In this document: piece by piece, positions 35,180-49,000 of the stretch
Position numbering within the stretch: position 1 is the first letter of the stretch
How the letters are laid out: the number at the start of each line of letters is the position of its first letter
DNA from: Schistosoma mansoni
Taxonomy: Eukaryota; Platyhelminthes; Trematoda; Strigeidida; Schistosomatidae
Length of the DNA: 64,000 nucleotides
NCBI RefSeq assembly: GCF_000237925.1
Contig: NW_017386030.1
Span: forward strand, 62,001 to 126,000
Direction of reading: 5' to 3'
The notes under the pieces: model-generated
Database searches by the model: none
Seen by the model: the letters and a program-made list of their open reading frames with translations, nothing else
What the model was told of the DNA's origin: nothing
Made by a program: the position numbers and the translations under genes

Positions 35180-36060
35180 TCTTTGAACCTCTTTGCTTCT
35201 GACTTCACTGGTTTGGCACGTTCCGATTATAGGCATTACTGGTTTAGGTGTTGTCAAACTCCAAATATTTGTGACATCCTTGCCATGTTATAGACCGTTT
35301 GACAATTTGATTTCCATGACTTTTATGATGGTATCTTGTGCTATATGTACGAACTTATGATTCCATTGTACTGGATTACCCGATGAGTACAATGTAGCTC
35401 ATTAACGTAGATGACGTATTTCAAATGATTGTTAGCCCACTCGAGTTGGACGGGAGCTGTGTGACGAACCAGCTTACTTTTTAGTCACACCTCGCGGTCA
35501 GAAACTATCGGGGATTACCGTTTCGTCATATCCTGGTTTGATGACAGTACAACACAAAAATATATAAGAGCAGGTACAAGGAAGGGATAGCGACCACCAC
35601 CTCATGATATTGTCCATGGCATGTGATTATTTGAGGCACTTTGGTTGTCCTTGAACTTGGCGAGGATCGTTAAACTGTTAGACATTCAGCAATACGATTG
35701 TCGTACGATTTAACTAGATTCCAGTGACATTTCACTTGAAGATACAACTAGTCTTGAAGTTTTGCAACTCTAAACCAGTAACACCTTCTATGTTCGAAGT
35801 GTTCCCCAACCAGTTGAAATCAGAAGTCAGACGATAAGAGGTAGGAAGGATATATTTGATTCGTTATCAATATATCGAGAAGCGTTTACTCTGATCTGGA
35901 AAGCGAACGTAGGGGCTGTGTCCCATGCTGGATCGTAATGTGATGTGGTGCGGGTGCATGACCGAAAGCCTTCAGTTAAACAAGTCCACTTAAACAATGT
36001 GGTCAGCATCCATTGTCGAACACTTAATGAGCTGTTGATTTAAAGGAATTATTTACAGCT
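35180..36060. repeat. Family 'RIV', copy 2, with inverted arms
   Basis: 35,190-35,280 and 35,757-35,850 are inverted relatives (TTGCTTCTGACTTC, TACTGGTTTAG). The following part matches copies 1 and 3. Confidence 0.6.
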
Positions 36061-36737
36061 ACACACTGATTCTACAACAAACTCCAAATACAATACGATC
36101 ATGTATGTTCAACTAGTTCTACTTGAAGGAATTGCACTGTTTCGGAAATTCTTGATTAATACAATAATTCGAATATTTCTGATTATGGTATATTTTTAAT
36201 CGTTTTTTACAATGTCTCAATTGCAACACTGATGATATTGATAAGTTTGTTGTTCTACTGAATTTGTCTTTATACGTTTTGCAAATTTGTATGGGAATTA
36301 AATCCATTAAGTCCACAGGTAATTCAATTTTCTGTGTGATATCTTGAATCTTATGAAGAGTTTTAGTACAATGCACTTTATTTAAGAATTCGAGAAGTTG
36401 TTCATCAGGTTCTGTTTATTTTCTTCGAAGAAAAAATTCATGGTGTTTCCTGCACATATTAGTTGGGTTCCACCATCAGTAGTCCATTTGGTGAAATTGC
36501 TTTAGTCGTAAGAGAACTCATCAGAGGAGAACCTTGATTCTAACCTATTCCGATTCTCCCTTCAAATTTTGAGGTACAACCCTGTTGGTAACTAAACCAA
36601 GAATTCATGGATGAGTTCTTGTTATGTAATTGAGATATATGAACAATCCTTCTATTTTAAAATCAGCGGTTTCGGCAGGTTGAGTTTTGCATATTCTCTT
36701 AACGATACGGACCATGATGATAATTTTATTTCGTATT

Positions 36738-37045
36738 TGTAATCTGACAACAATTTAACTTGTAGCACCTTCTATAATTGAATCGTGCCCACTCAGCGAA
36801 ATCAAAAGCGAGGAGGTTCGAAGATATATTTGATAGGTTGTCAATATATGGAGAGGTGACAGATCTAAACTGGCTAGCGGTTGCAGTAAAAATTGAGCAC
36901 GGCATCCACACATGTGATCTGGTGCAAATATGTGACCTAGAGCCTTCGGTTATGTGAGTCCATTAAAACTAATGTAGTCAGCATCAAACGTTTAAGACTT
37001 AAGGAGCTATTGATTTTAGGGATTTATTTACCGCCACAGTAGGAG
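36738..37045. repeat. Family 'RIV', copy 3
   Basis: Matches copy 1 across both of its halves without the 290-bp interruption. Confidence 0.68.
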
Positions 37046-37049
37046 CAAC

Positions 37050-38680
37050 TGTGTCAAGCTGCATGTCTCTGACTAGCATGGGAAGTTATCTGAATCTACT
37101 TATTGTACTATTCTGCATGGTTTGTGTGTATCTACCGCTTTTACTGTTCCCGGAAGCAACCTGAATATTAACGTGATGTAATGTAGTTCATATTCAATCC
37201 TATTTCATGGAATGCTACAGATAGAAGTAGATTATTGAATTTTCTGAGACACAAATTTGTAGGTTCTGAGATTATCTACAAATTTTTTCCACTTTGAAGT
37301 TCGTTTGGTTGCACACCTGTGCTTCTTAACATTTATTTTCTAGACCCCACATTACCGTCCAGAACCCGTGTAAATGTTGATTGTTATTGTGTGTAGATAT
37401 AGACTTGCTAGACATACACAAACAAGCCAAATGACTAAAAACACTGGACCGTGTAGCAACTTCGAGCTGGCACTTTTATATTAGGCAGGCCAAGCTCGTA
37501 CAGCTTTCAGTGAGTCGATGTCTGGTTTTACGGACGACTCCCACGAATTCTGATCTCCTGCACTTCCACTTTATTATTCGCATAATTGTTTTTTTTCTTT
37601 TCAGGCTCTTTATCTATAATCTGTTCATCAAAAAACGTTTTTGGACCTACTGTGATTATTTCATTTACGCCCGAGGCCTGATCAGTGCTGAAGCTTAATA
37701 TGTCCCCAAAATCTGTTAGTTCCTCTGGATCATCTATTGGTTGCTAACAGTCTGTCGAAAATTTCAACTATGTTCAGCCGAATAGAAGTCTAGAGCATAA
37801 ACAGAAGCGCTATGAAGCACAATGCCTTGTATTATGAATATGATTGTAACTACCAACACGACAATAATGTAGCTGGGTCAAGCCCAATGTACATACTATG
37901 TTACCAATTGCTGCGTTTTTTCTAAATCCCATCCTCAACCAGGAAGAGACATATGAGTCTACCACAATGTATTTTCGGAACATTTAATCAAACAGGTAGA
38001 TGTCGAAAAAAAGAAATACGTGACACCGGAGTGTTTCCATGGTACTTGCACTAACTGATGATCCCATTGCAAAAGACTGAGCCCCTATTACAAATATAAT
38101 ATATCCAGTTGTACTGAGCTAGATCTGCCTGAAATTGTACTATATAAGGATTTCTTAGTAAGCCAATCAGTTTAAATTCTTCTAATTGTCATAGCTCTTT
38201 CAAATAAAATAGAATAAACACTGATTATCAAAAAGTTTAATATCATACTGACGAAATAGCGAGAGTATACAGCTTCACGAGTGAGCAATTTGACCAACGA
38301 TGTGTAACCCAGCTGGTCTTTCATGTATACTCATAAAAGAACTTGAGGTGGGAACTTATGTGAAGGTCGATGGCATTACTTTTATGGAACTTCAACTGAG
38401 AATGTTGGATAAAATACACTTTGAAATGTCTGGGATAGTCAAGGCCACATAGTTTAATCAGCAAGGATAATTATATCTAACCTAATAATCAAATTGAGGT
38501 TTATGCAAACGACTTAGGTCTTTAATGTTGGAAAAAGTGCCCTCTTTCGTCTACTCCTTGGGCCAAAACACAGTGTGCCATGAAAAAGCCTCGTTTACAA
38601 ACACCATACTTTTTACTCATTTTATTTGCTGCACACAGCTGTTTCTGAATAATTTAAGGTTCTTTTAGTGATAAATATAT
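37050..38680. other. Intergenic stretch, no recognised feature
   Basis: No exon, repeat or structural pattern I could support before the Penelope-like piece. Confidence 0.45.
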
Positions 38681-38683
38681 ACG

Positions 38684-39367
38684 ACATCTCCGTGTTGAGA
38701 CGGAGACTAAAATTAGCCATAAACAGGACATTCTATGCAGCTCAACTTGTCATCATTGAAAAGACAAGGTCGATGTTTCACCAAAAACGTAAACAGCACA
38801 TAAACGATTGTGTCACATCCCATTGTGTATACCAATTTACATGTATGTGCGGAAACACGTACATAGGGAGGAGCAATCGTAATCTGCAAATAAGGGTGGC
38901 GGAACACATACCTAAATGGCTACAGAACCAAATGAATTCCAATGGTCAAATAAGATCACAGGATAGACAAACACCTTCCTCCATTGCGAAACATTTGGTT
39001 GAAACTGGTCATAAGGTTGACGTCAAACCAGAGTTTGTAGTGTTGTACAAAAGCCTTCAAGGACGTATACTAAGGTTTATTGGGGCCTTGGCTATACGGA
39101 AATTGAAACCCCCTTTATGTGTTCAAAAACAATTTGTTCCTACCCTTAACCCACCTTGGTAATGCTGATTTCTTACCCAGAGTAGTCGTCACATTGTTTT
39201 TGTATACTTTATTTATTCTCTTACCTTAACCTGTCTAGTTGACCTTTTAATTTTCAAATAAAAATGTCTTAACAAGTATATGTGTGATCAGACTGTTCGA
39301 AATGTATTGCGCTAATATATCACATAATTCTGATAAACTTCGTCTTTTCATTGCATTATCAAAATAT
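38684..39367 (+). mobile_element. Penelope-like element, GIY-YIG endonuclease end
   Basis: Encodes CVYQFTCMCGNTYIGRSNRN then LQIRVAEH and SSIAKHLVETGHK, the GIY-YIG nuclease pattern (Y..C.C...YIG.S.R.L..R..EH) found at the C-terminus of Penelope-like retroelements. 3' end as in the 6.2-kb copy. 5' truncated. Confidence 0.9.
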
Positions 39368-39968
39368 ACGACATTATCTAGTGAAAGACGTAGTTTTCAG
39401 TTATAGGCTATTGGTAAGTAAATGTTGAAGATCACGCTTCAATGAAACAATCGATAGCTTCATTCTGATTAATCGCTTCTATTCATCCTAAGGTCATCAG
39501 TATAGTTGACTAGTGGAATTAGATGTGCTAGTAGGTACAAACTACCTGGTTTGGATTCATAAGGTTATCATAAAACTTGGAGACATACATACGTGTATTC
39601 AACGAGCTCTTTATTCCTAAAGACTGTTTTCAGCACACACACAAACTAGATTCGATGCACTTCCGTTGGAATACGAACCTTAAGATCCAGATTGCTAATT
39701 ATCTGACATCTTATGTCAACAAACATACTTATATAAATCATAGAGAAAGAGAACAATTTTGAAATACAAAGATTCAGCCGGATAATATTGACAACATGTT
39801 ACAACAAACAAGTGACATAAGAAGTATATATTGTCAGTTGTACAAATTACAACAGTTACTTGTTGACACACCGACATTAAATAACTACAGTGTAGGTAAT
39901 TTGAACTGGTCTTCAGAATAATTAAAGTAGAATAAAGAACTCATATATTCCTAAGTAAATATTACTTA

Positions 39969-40045
39969 TTAATTAGAAAGGATACTTTCACAATTAAAAT
40001 TAGGAAAGAAAAATTTAATTTCTTTGAATGCACTTTCTTGTGAAT
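39969..40045 (-). CDS. NME6: NME6 coding exon 6 and stop
   Basis: Encodes [20 protein letters not shown] then ILSN and TAA (39969-39971), completing the HGSD motif with its Asp. Matches human SASREIAAFFPDF. The intron before it is 3.6 kb and holds an R530 copy and an RTE tail. Confidence 0.93.
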
Positions 40046-43000
40046 CTATAAATATAAAAAACAAAGAAGAAAACACCAAATGAAGAAAATTCATCAGAAT
40101 AGACTTAAATGGTCTAAACGATATCTAAAGGAATATGATCAATTCTGATCCTTATGATGAAAAAGTAGTCAAGAAATCTAACTGTCTAACAGCTGAATTC
40201 TTTATGTCCCTTTCTTTTTTCTCTTTCCAAATTTATTTCACTGGATTATACTCCTTGAATAACATCTTCAAACCCTTATCTTTCACATAATACTTATACT
40301 CTTACTACTTCTACCAATATGGGGTTTGAATCGACAACTGCATCTCTGTGCTAATGTGGTATGGTAACTCGAACTGATGTACGTACGTAAGAAGTTCTAC
40401 GTTGTGACTGACTGAGCTGCATAACATTAACTAAGAGACAGTTAGTTCAAGAACAAGTGTTGCATTTTTATCTAAGTATAGCCGTCATCTAACGATGAAT
40501 TGATGAATACAAACGATGAGCTGATACAAACTTGTTATGTAATATTCGCCAAGCCAATTGTTATTTTATGTACGATAAAATCATCGTTCCATTCATCTCT
40601 TTCTCATTCGATCAGTTTTGTGAACTGATACAAAATATCCAGACCTTTCATAATTATTGCGTAAACCATCTAATCAATTCTGAATTGTAAACAAATACTA
40701 CCTCATTGATAATTTATATCTATTTTTAAGTGATCCGATACTTTTGGAATCTGTTATTATTATCATCACACAATTCATCAAAGTAGTCTCTAAGTTTCAT
40801 ACAATTACTACCTCACCCCCACTATGTCTTTGAATTCCATATATGATTTTATACTTGTTTTGGCTCTGGTCAAATGTATACACATTAGTTGATGTAGGTT
40901 TACAAGTCCACGAACTGCCTTAGTCTACATGGATAGTACCTTTATATCAGACTATAAATTTTATTCACACGATTGTTGATATACATTGAATTTATAAATA
41001 ACACCTATCCTCCTAATTGTGTTCTACTAGTCAAATGTGAAGAAGTACAATGGTAGATTCAAGGTAATTCAATCAAAACTTGATATATTTTTCATAAGAT
41101 ATATGACATTTCATGAGGTATAGATTTTGTTTAATAAATAAACACAAGTAGAATTAGTTTGTAGTGCTTGTAAAGTTACAATCATTTTTTGATCCTTTCG
41201 TCTCTCGACAAAAATTTCTCCATCAATATCATACATTTTATTTATTGTAATTACCTATTTCAAATGTTATTTATTTATTTGAACACAAATATTGGTACAA
41301 AGGGGCACTGAATACATGGGCATCACACAATTCACTTGATTTGTGTGTGGGCTGAGATACTGCCCAAATGCCCAGACCGAAGCAGGTGGTTTTCTTAGGA
41401 GGCCACACACGGAGCGTTTGATCTAAAGGTCTGATCCACAAGGCAGTGGAGCATTGTGAGTTGCAGTTCCATGGTAACCGATGACCAACAATAGGTTCAT
41501 ACGCGATTTGTTTCCTTAGGATTCTGGAGCCCATGTGTACCACTGGTTTGAAATCAGGGTTTTTCAACTCCCTTAGGTGGACCCTCCATATCCATTAACC
41601 CGGTTAATGCGCCGGACATTCGCTCTTCTTGTTGTCGATTTCGCGAACAACACCGATGCCGCGAGAACGCAGTGAGTAGGAATTTCTTGGCAATGGTGTA
41701 TACGCGTGATCATGTGAGGGAATTCAGAGAGGGAGAGCTGACTCTTCCCACTCTCGGCCGTACCAGGGCATTTGTGTACCTTATTTGGTACCTCATTTTT
41801 GTTTTTCAACCAGACATTCAATATAATAATATGAAATAATATTGAAATAAATTGAAGGCAATTGTTTTAACGTTAATTAACAGTCTTATCGACACAATAA
41901 TGTTGACTGAAGCATAAAGCTAATTGTCCATCAGTAAATAAATGTCACAAGACAGAAAGTGAGGATCATTTAGGCCGAAAAAATCCCAATGCAGGATGAT
42001 AAGAATATTGAATAAAGCGTCTTTGGTTCAAAATCATGAAACTTCTAAATGTTTCAGAACAAATGACTTAATCTCTCTCTCTCTCTCTGTTTCGATCTTC
42101 CGAATTATCCAATATTTTTTGTCCATTAAAAAAGAGATCAGTGTAATTGATATATGATAGTGAAAATAAAGTATGATTGATCGTTGACTCTGGACAAATA
42201 GTCACAGCCTACAGAGTATTAAATATGTTGTTTACCTTCTTATTAATAATTTATACTCTGGACTCATTGTATGTGACTGTTTGTTAGTTGTATTGAATAA
42301 AATATTCTCTAATGCTAATCCGATTCTCTATTTCGGGTCTTGAATCCTGGTTCTGATATAGCGTGATTAGTCTTAAAAACGTATTAAAGTATCATCGTAA
42401 TATACATCTGAGAGAGGAAAAATATTGTAAACCATAAGTTATATCAATAGTAAAGTGTGAGACGAGGTACAGTTTCAGTGAAAAAACAAACACAGACGAA
42501 CAAACTACAGTACTTTGTATATTATGTAGTCAACTGGGAAAATCCCTAACATATCGAAACCCATTAGAAATATAATAATAGTCATTTGAAAGAGTAGAAG
42601 TTATATTTCTGAAATAGGGTACATAATTTTTTCCTTGGAACATTAATCAGTCACGTGTTTTCACAAAGAATAAGAGTCTACATCTAGTCAGCTAAAATTA
42701 TGACAAGTAAAATCGATCAATCATTATAACAAGTACTTCAATGTCCATAGGTTTAATAGCATAGATCAAGGATAAGGGTAAATAATTGAAACGACAAAAT
42801 TGTATAAATAGTCAAGAAGCATTGCATTTTGGAAGAGCTAAACCGTAGGTAATGATAACACCGCAAACAAATGTAATAATTCGTTCAGTACTAACGATTC
42901 ACAGGACATATGTTACTAGTTAGCGTAAATATATTGAACCTATAAGAGATTAGTTGTGATCTGAATAATCCAGTGATAATGTTCTTGATCATAATATTGG

Positions 43001-46000
43001 ATGACGCAATACCTAAGAGACAAGGGAAGTACTATTTGCTCCGAGACTGCAGATTTGCACTAGGGACAAGTGGCAACTACTTCGAAATATGATTCCATTG
43101 TTAGTAACAGACTTTACCCATTTAAATAGTTATTGAACAGTAGTGAAGTGGACAATACGATGACACATAAGGCGAGAATTACTGGGTTCAAGTCCTGTAG
43201 TGAACATCAACTCTGGGATGCAAGTACATCCGGGTGACGAGTTCCAAATCGGACGAAGTGGTGCGTGTCTTTGATTCTACTGGTAACCACCACTCATTTC
43301 TGCTTATAATGGCCAGTATGTTACCGGAAATCCTGTTACTGAAATCATTTTGCGAAGAATTAACTAGTTAACTAGAATACAAGTATTTCAAGCTACATAC
43401 TTTCGACATGACTCAACACCCCCTGCGTATCTTGACAGTCACTGAATATACATGACAGCATCATAACTAGTCATTACTTTAAACCTTCACACCTTAATTT
43501 TGTCATCTAAAAACGGATGAAAGTTGAAGGCATAGAATCACTGATCCTGGTCAGTCAAGAGAGAAAATGTAGAATAGAACTAATTCAAAGAACAGTGAAA
43601 ATATTAAAACGTCTTGATAAGTATAAGCTTAAAGAAGCTTTATATTAGGTTATATCATTTAAATAATTATATCATCATCTATATCAACGTCTTACCTGAT
43701 CCATGAAAACCGTTTCTGGTATCTGTCAATCCAAAACGACCACGTAAACTATTTGGTTCATATACGACTGTTCTAAATATTAATAAAATAAGAACTAAAG
43801 ACATGTAAAATGGACTACAGTTGGAGCCATAAAAATATGTGTTTATCACTATTTTGAAACAACGACAGATATCGGAAAAAAGAACTACCGAGACATTGAT
43901 GACCCTTGGTTGTCCTTTGTCGCGCTAGCACAAAGAATGAGACCTACATGTTGAGGAAGGTTTTCGCGCTACTTCAAACATTAAAGACTACCCCAAACTT
44001 TTATATGGATAAAAAAGGAAACATTTTCGTATTCCAACCTCGTCGATAAAGAACCTTATTCCATTAGTTCCATTCCTAAATCAAGCATCATTGATAATTA
44101 AGGAGGATGGGATGCAGATGTAAAGGCGAGGATAAGCAAAGCAAGGATCGCACTTCTATAATTGAAGAACATATGGAACTCGAAACAACTTTCCACTGAT
44201 TTCAAAGTCACAAATTTAAGTACGAACGTCAAGACAGTCCTACTGTACGGAGCTGAAACGTGGAGAACTACTACAACCATCGTCAAGAAGGTACAAGCAT
44301 ATATAAGCAGTTGTCTACGCAAAATACTCAACATCCACTGGCTGGATACCATCAGAAACAGCCTTTTATGGGAGAGAACAAACCAGCTTCCAGCTGAAGA
44401 GGAAATTAGGAAAAGACGTTGGAAGTGGATAGGACATACATTGAGGAAATCACCAAACTGCATCACGAGGCAATCCCTAACCTGGATTCCGGAAGGGAAG
44501 CGGAAAAGAGGAAGTTCAAAGAGCACATCACGCCGAGAGATTGAAGCAGATATGAAAAGGATGAATGTTAACTAGAAAAAAAAATGGAAAGGATTGCCCA
44601 GAACAGGGCCGCTGGTGTGCGGCCTATGCTCCTCCACGAGGGGTAACAGGCGTAAGTAAGTGATCGTATTCCTACTAAATTCCCTTGTGGGGTTCGATCT
44701 CGTCACTTACACATAGCAAAATCTATAGTAGTTTGAGCCAACAATCCACGTCTTTGTGTCCATAACAAATTTGTAACACCCTTATCTCTCCCTTGGCCTT
44801 AATAAATGATTTAATTTATTATTATTTTCCATATTCTTCGTGCGTTTATTTTCATTCACCCCCCCCATTCCTTTTTTACAAATAAACGATTCATTGTCCA
44901 ATTATCTGAAGACTTTTTATTACATAATCCTATGATCTTTTTATGAATATTATTTCAGTGTCTATTTGTTTTCAAACGATTGACCTAATTTGCATTATGA
45001 AACATGGATCAAACTTTTTCTAAAGTCTTATGGCAATCAGTACACTTGTCATCACACTACCAATAAGTACTCTTTATTGTTATTATTATTATTTAAACAC
45101 ATAAATACTGGTACAAGGGGCACCAGATATATATGCGCCACACAAATCTCATTCGATTTCTGTGAGGATTGTGATACTGACCAGGTGCCCAAACTGAAGC
45201 AGGTGGTTTTCATAGGGAGCCACACCCGAAGCCCTTGACCTAAAGATCCGATCCACAAGAGAGTGAAGCATCGTGAGGAGATGCAGTCTTATAGTAGCCG
45301 ATGACCAACGATTACTTCATACGCCATTTGTCGCCTCAGGATACTGGAGCCCATGTGCACCATTGATTTGGAATAAGGGTTTTCCAACTACCCTGGGTGG
45401 ACTTTCCGCGTCCACCAACCAGGTTAAAGCGCCGGACATTCGCTTTTCGTCCTCTCAATTTCGTAAACAACATCCCCGCCATGAGAAGGTAATAAGTCGG
45501 ACTTCCCTGGCAAAGGCTGCATACGAGTGGCCATGTGAGAGAATTTCAAGAGGGAGAGCGGACTCTCCCCACTCTCGGCCGTACCAGGGCATTCGGGGGC
45601 AGATGAATGACTAAATACAATAGAACTTGAATCCGAGACTTACTATTGATTGGTTTGAATAACCAAACAACAAACAGCATATCAATCAGTTGTTTAATTT
45701 CGAAATATGATCATCAATTCACACCTTCATCATCAAACATATCTATTAACAAATTGTCAACGATGGTTAATAGATCCGTAAATTAAAAATGTTGTGCAAT
45801 TGTCTTGTCATAACAGAATCTCCATATTGATTTTCGTTGATTATAGCTCACATTATGAATTTATCTTAGACAACCATTAACCACTGGATTAAGGTCTCGA
45901 AAGAAGAATCCAGTATTTAAACTAATGAGTCGCTGAACAATGGTTTTCATTTCAAACTTTTATCAATCTGACATAGAGTGTAGGCAAATTCCAATGCTAT

Positions 46001-49000
46001 TGGTCAAAACTGGCTTATATTCGATAAAGTTCAACCTTCCTAGTCACGGCTTCTCATTAGAATTCCAAGACATACCTCTTAGAATCAGTCATCGATGAGC
46101 TCAAGATTATTATTATTGTAAGGTTTTGTAGATATTGTGGATTAATGAAATAGTAGCTAGATGATCAAATCATTCTCTTCTTAATCATCAAGTCAAAGAT
46201 TATGAAATTCTCTTACCTACATCGGTTGGACCAGCCCTAACATCCAAAGGGTGTGGCTGTAAACCGATCAAGTGGAAAAAAATACATCTACAATAGTGAA
46301 ACAATGTAATGAGCTAATAAATACAACCGTAAAAATTTATACACAGATGTCTATCAATAATCAATCATTCCATTTAAAGAAATTATCAATCATATATCAA
46401 AACACCAAATTTACCGATAAACTTTAGTGGGACCGAGTAAAGAACGCCAAACAGATATTGCATTATTACCGGCAAGAATATACACTCCAAGTGGTCCGCT
46501 ATAAGATAAGAACAAAATAAGTGAAAATGTAATCAATCGAATGGTTGGTTACCAGTTTTACAAAGCACCACAATAACTAATTTACCCAGTAACTACTAAA
46601 CTAAATGAGAAAAAAAAAATTCAATAATGGATTTATCAGTCTGGAGATGAATATTTATGAATAATGGAAATTCATGCTTGGTGAAAGCCCTGACATAAAG
46701 TGTTGTTTTCTGAATGCCTTGCACAACAATACAAACATGTTAGGAATGTATTTCTCTTTTCTATCTCTTTAATTGTTGAATGTTGCCTCAGAACTGGTCT
46801 CCGTCAATCCCGAATAAATGTTGAGCATATTACACAACAGTCAGCTCATTATTACTCTATAGTTGTGAAATGTGACCCATGAGAGTAGAAAACACATATA
46901 CAGTGGTTAGAAGGTTTTGATCATAGGTATCTCTACAATGCATTCCCAGAGTATCGTGGAAATAAATAGTGTTTCGTTCAGGTTAGACAAAGATGAAAAA
47001 TTAACTGATGTAGTTGTGAACCTTTTTCTAATGTGATTGGGAAGTGTATTACACAACCACAAAACATGAATAGACTGGAAAGAAACTACAGGTAACCAAA
47101 TCAAAATATGGTAGTGTCAGTCCATAAATTCATTGACTCCCATACAGAACCATATTGTAAGATTCAGACTATCAAATACGAGTTCACAAGGTAAACAAAA
47201 ATAGCGGTTGGAGATATCAGGTAACATAGCTTGGAAATAATCACAGTAGAGAGGATGTATCCATCTTTTATTTTGCTCTACCTATTAAGCTTTAATAGCA
47301 TTTTGTAAATTTTTTCCTTGATCGAATCTATCACGTTTCACCATGCTTAGTCTTTCTAACTATAATTGACAATGTGAGGTTAATCATTGGATGTCAGCTC
47401 AGTGGTCTACAGGTTAAGCGTTCATGTGCGAGACTGATAGGTCTCGGGTTCGAATCCCGCGAGAGGGATCGTGGATGCGCACTGCTGACGAGTCTCATAC
47501 TAGGACGAAAAGAACATCCAGTTCTTCCAGATTTTCCATAGTGATCTAGCTTTAATTGACTCATGAATTCAATTATTAAATAAATAATAATAAAATTGAA
47601 CTTACCAAATCATATGATTAACAAGTCGATCATAGAAAAATTTACCTAAAGTGAAAATTTATAATTTTTTAAAGAAATAATCTGGTTAATTTTGTATGCA
47701 AGTATTGAGTTTCAGAAGAAAGAAATTTAAGTAATATAAATACAAAGCGAAAAACATAATAAATCTTACGACTAAGGAGGAATAATATGTGAGGACGACC
47801 CATGGGTGAACTCGAGGAGTCAGTCAGTCAGCTACAACGCAGGATCAGGCACATATATACATCGGTCCAAGTTGCCATACCTCATTACCACAACAAGATG
47901 AACACCAAACTCATAGAAGTAGTTAATTTAGTGGTGGTAATATATAAAAGAAAGATTGTATATAAGGATATAGTACAGGAAGAAAAAGGAAAAGATATGA
48001 AGCAATTTTAATCTCACATTTTAAGTGAAGATAAAGAGTGTATACACCTACGCCATTATGATCGATTATGAGCCGTGTCACACAAAGTCTCCAACCATTG
48101 GTTACGATAGTCACGCAGACCACAACCAAGTAGTCTGCATCTACCAACATGGCTCAGGCTGGAAGTTAGTTATTTCAAGCACTGATGCCACGTTTTAGTT
48201 TGACCGCCCCTAACTCTCTTCCAACCATCGCCAATACTAGTCAGCATTGCGCGTCGTGGTAATCGGTGTTCAGGTTCACGTAACACGTGGCCCAACCATC
48301 TCAGTCGATGAAGATTCATGACTTCATCAACTAGTTTACCATCATTCCCTAATACCCTGTATCTAACTTCACTATTACTTACCCGGTGATCCCGGCAGAA
48401 GTGGGCAATATTTCTAAGGCATCTGTGGTAAAATACTAGTAACCTACGAGTATCTTCTACTCTTAATGGCCATGTTTCACAGCCGTAAAGTAGAACAGAA
48501 CGAACTGTTGCGCAGTGTACTCGTCCCTTAATTGATAGACGGATATCTCGTCTTCGCCATAGGTGACGTAATTTGGCAAAAGCCAAACAGGCGCTTTGAA
48601 TACTTGCAGAGATTTCGTCAGACACCAACCCATTAGTGCTGATCAGACTTCCAAGATAAGTGAAGTTGTTGACGTGTTCGACCACTTCACTCCCTATCTT
48701 TAATTCAGGTGTTGACGGTGAACACGAGGAAGCTCTAAGAAGTTCAGAAAGAGCCAAAGATATAACAGAATGTATTTGTAAAATCTCGATGAATGAATTT
48801 GAAGAGAACCTAAAGTTTCGCTTGGCAATCTGATCCAAGAAAATCTGGTCAAACATCAGAATTTTCAATGTTTGATTATATTTCCTTGAAAAAGCTGGGA
48901 CCAGATTGCCAAGCAAAATATTGGACTTACTTCAAATTTATTCGCTGAGATTTTACAAATAAATTCTTCCTCCTTAATGTTTCATATCAACTTGGCGTTC

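Noticed and set aside
39610-39615. AATAAA on the minus strand as the NME6 poly(A) signal
   Set aside because: More than 350 nt past the stop with no supporting context.
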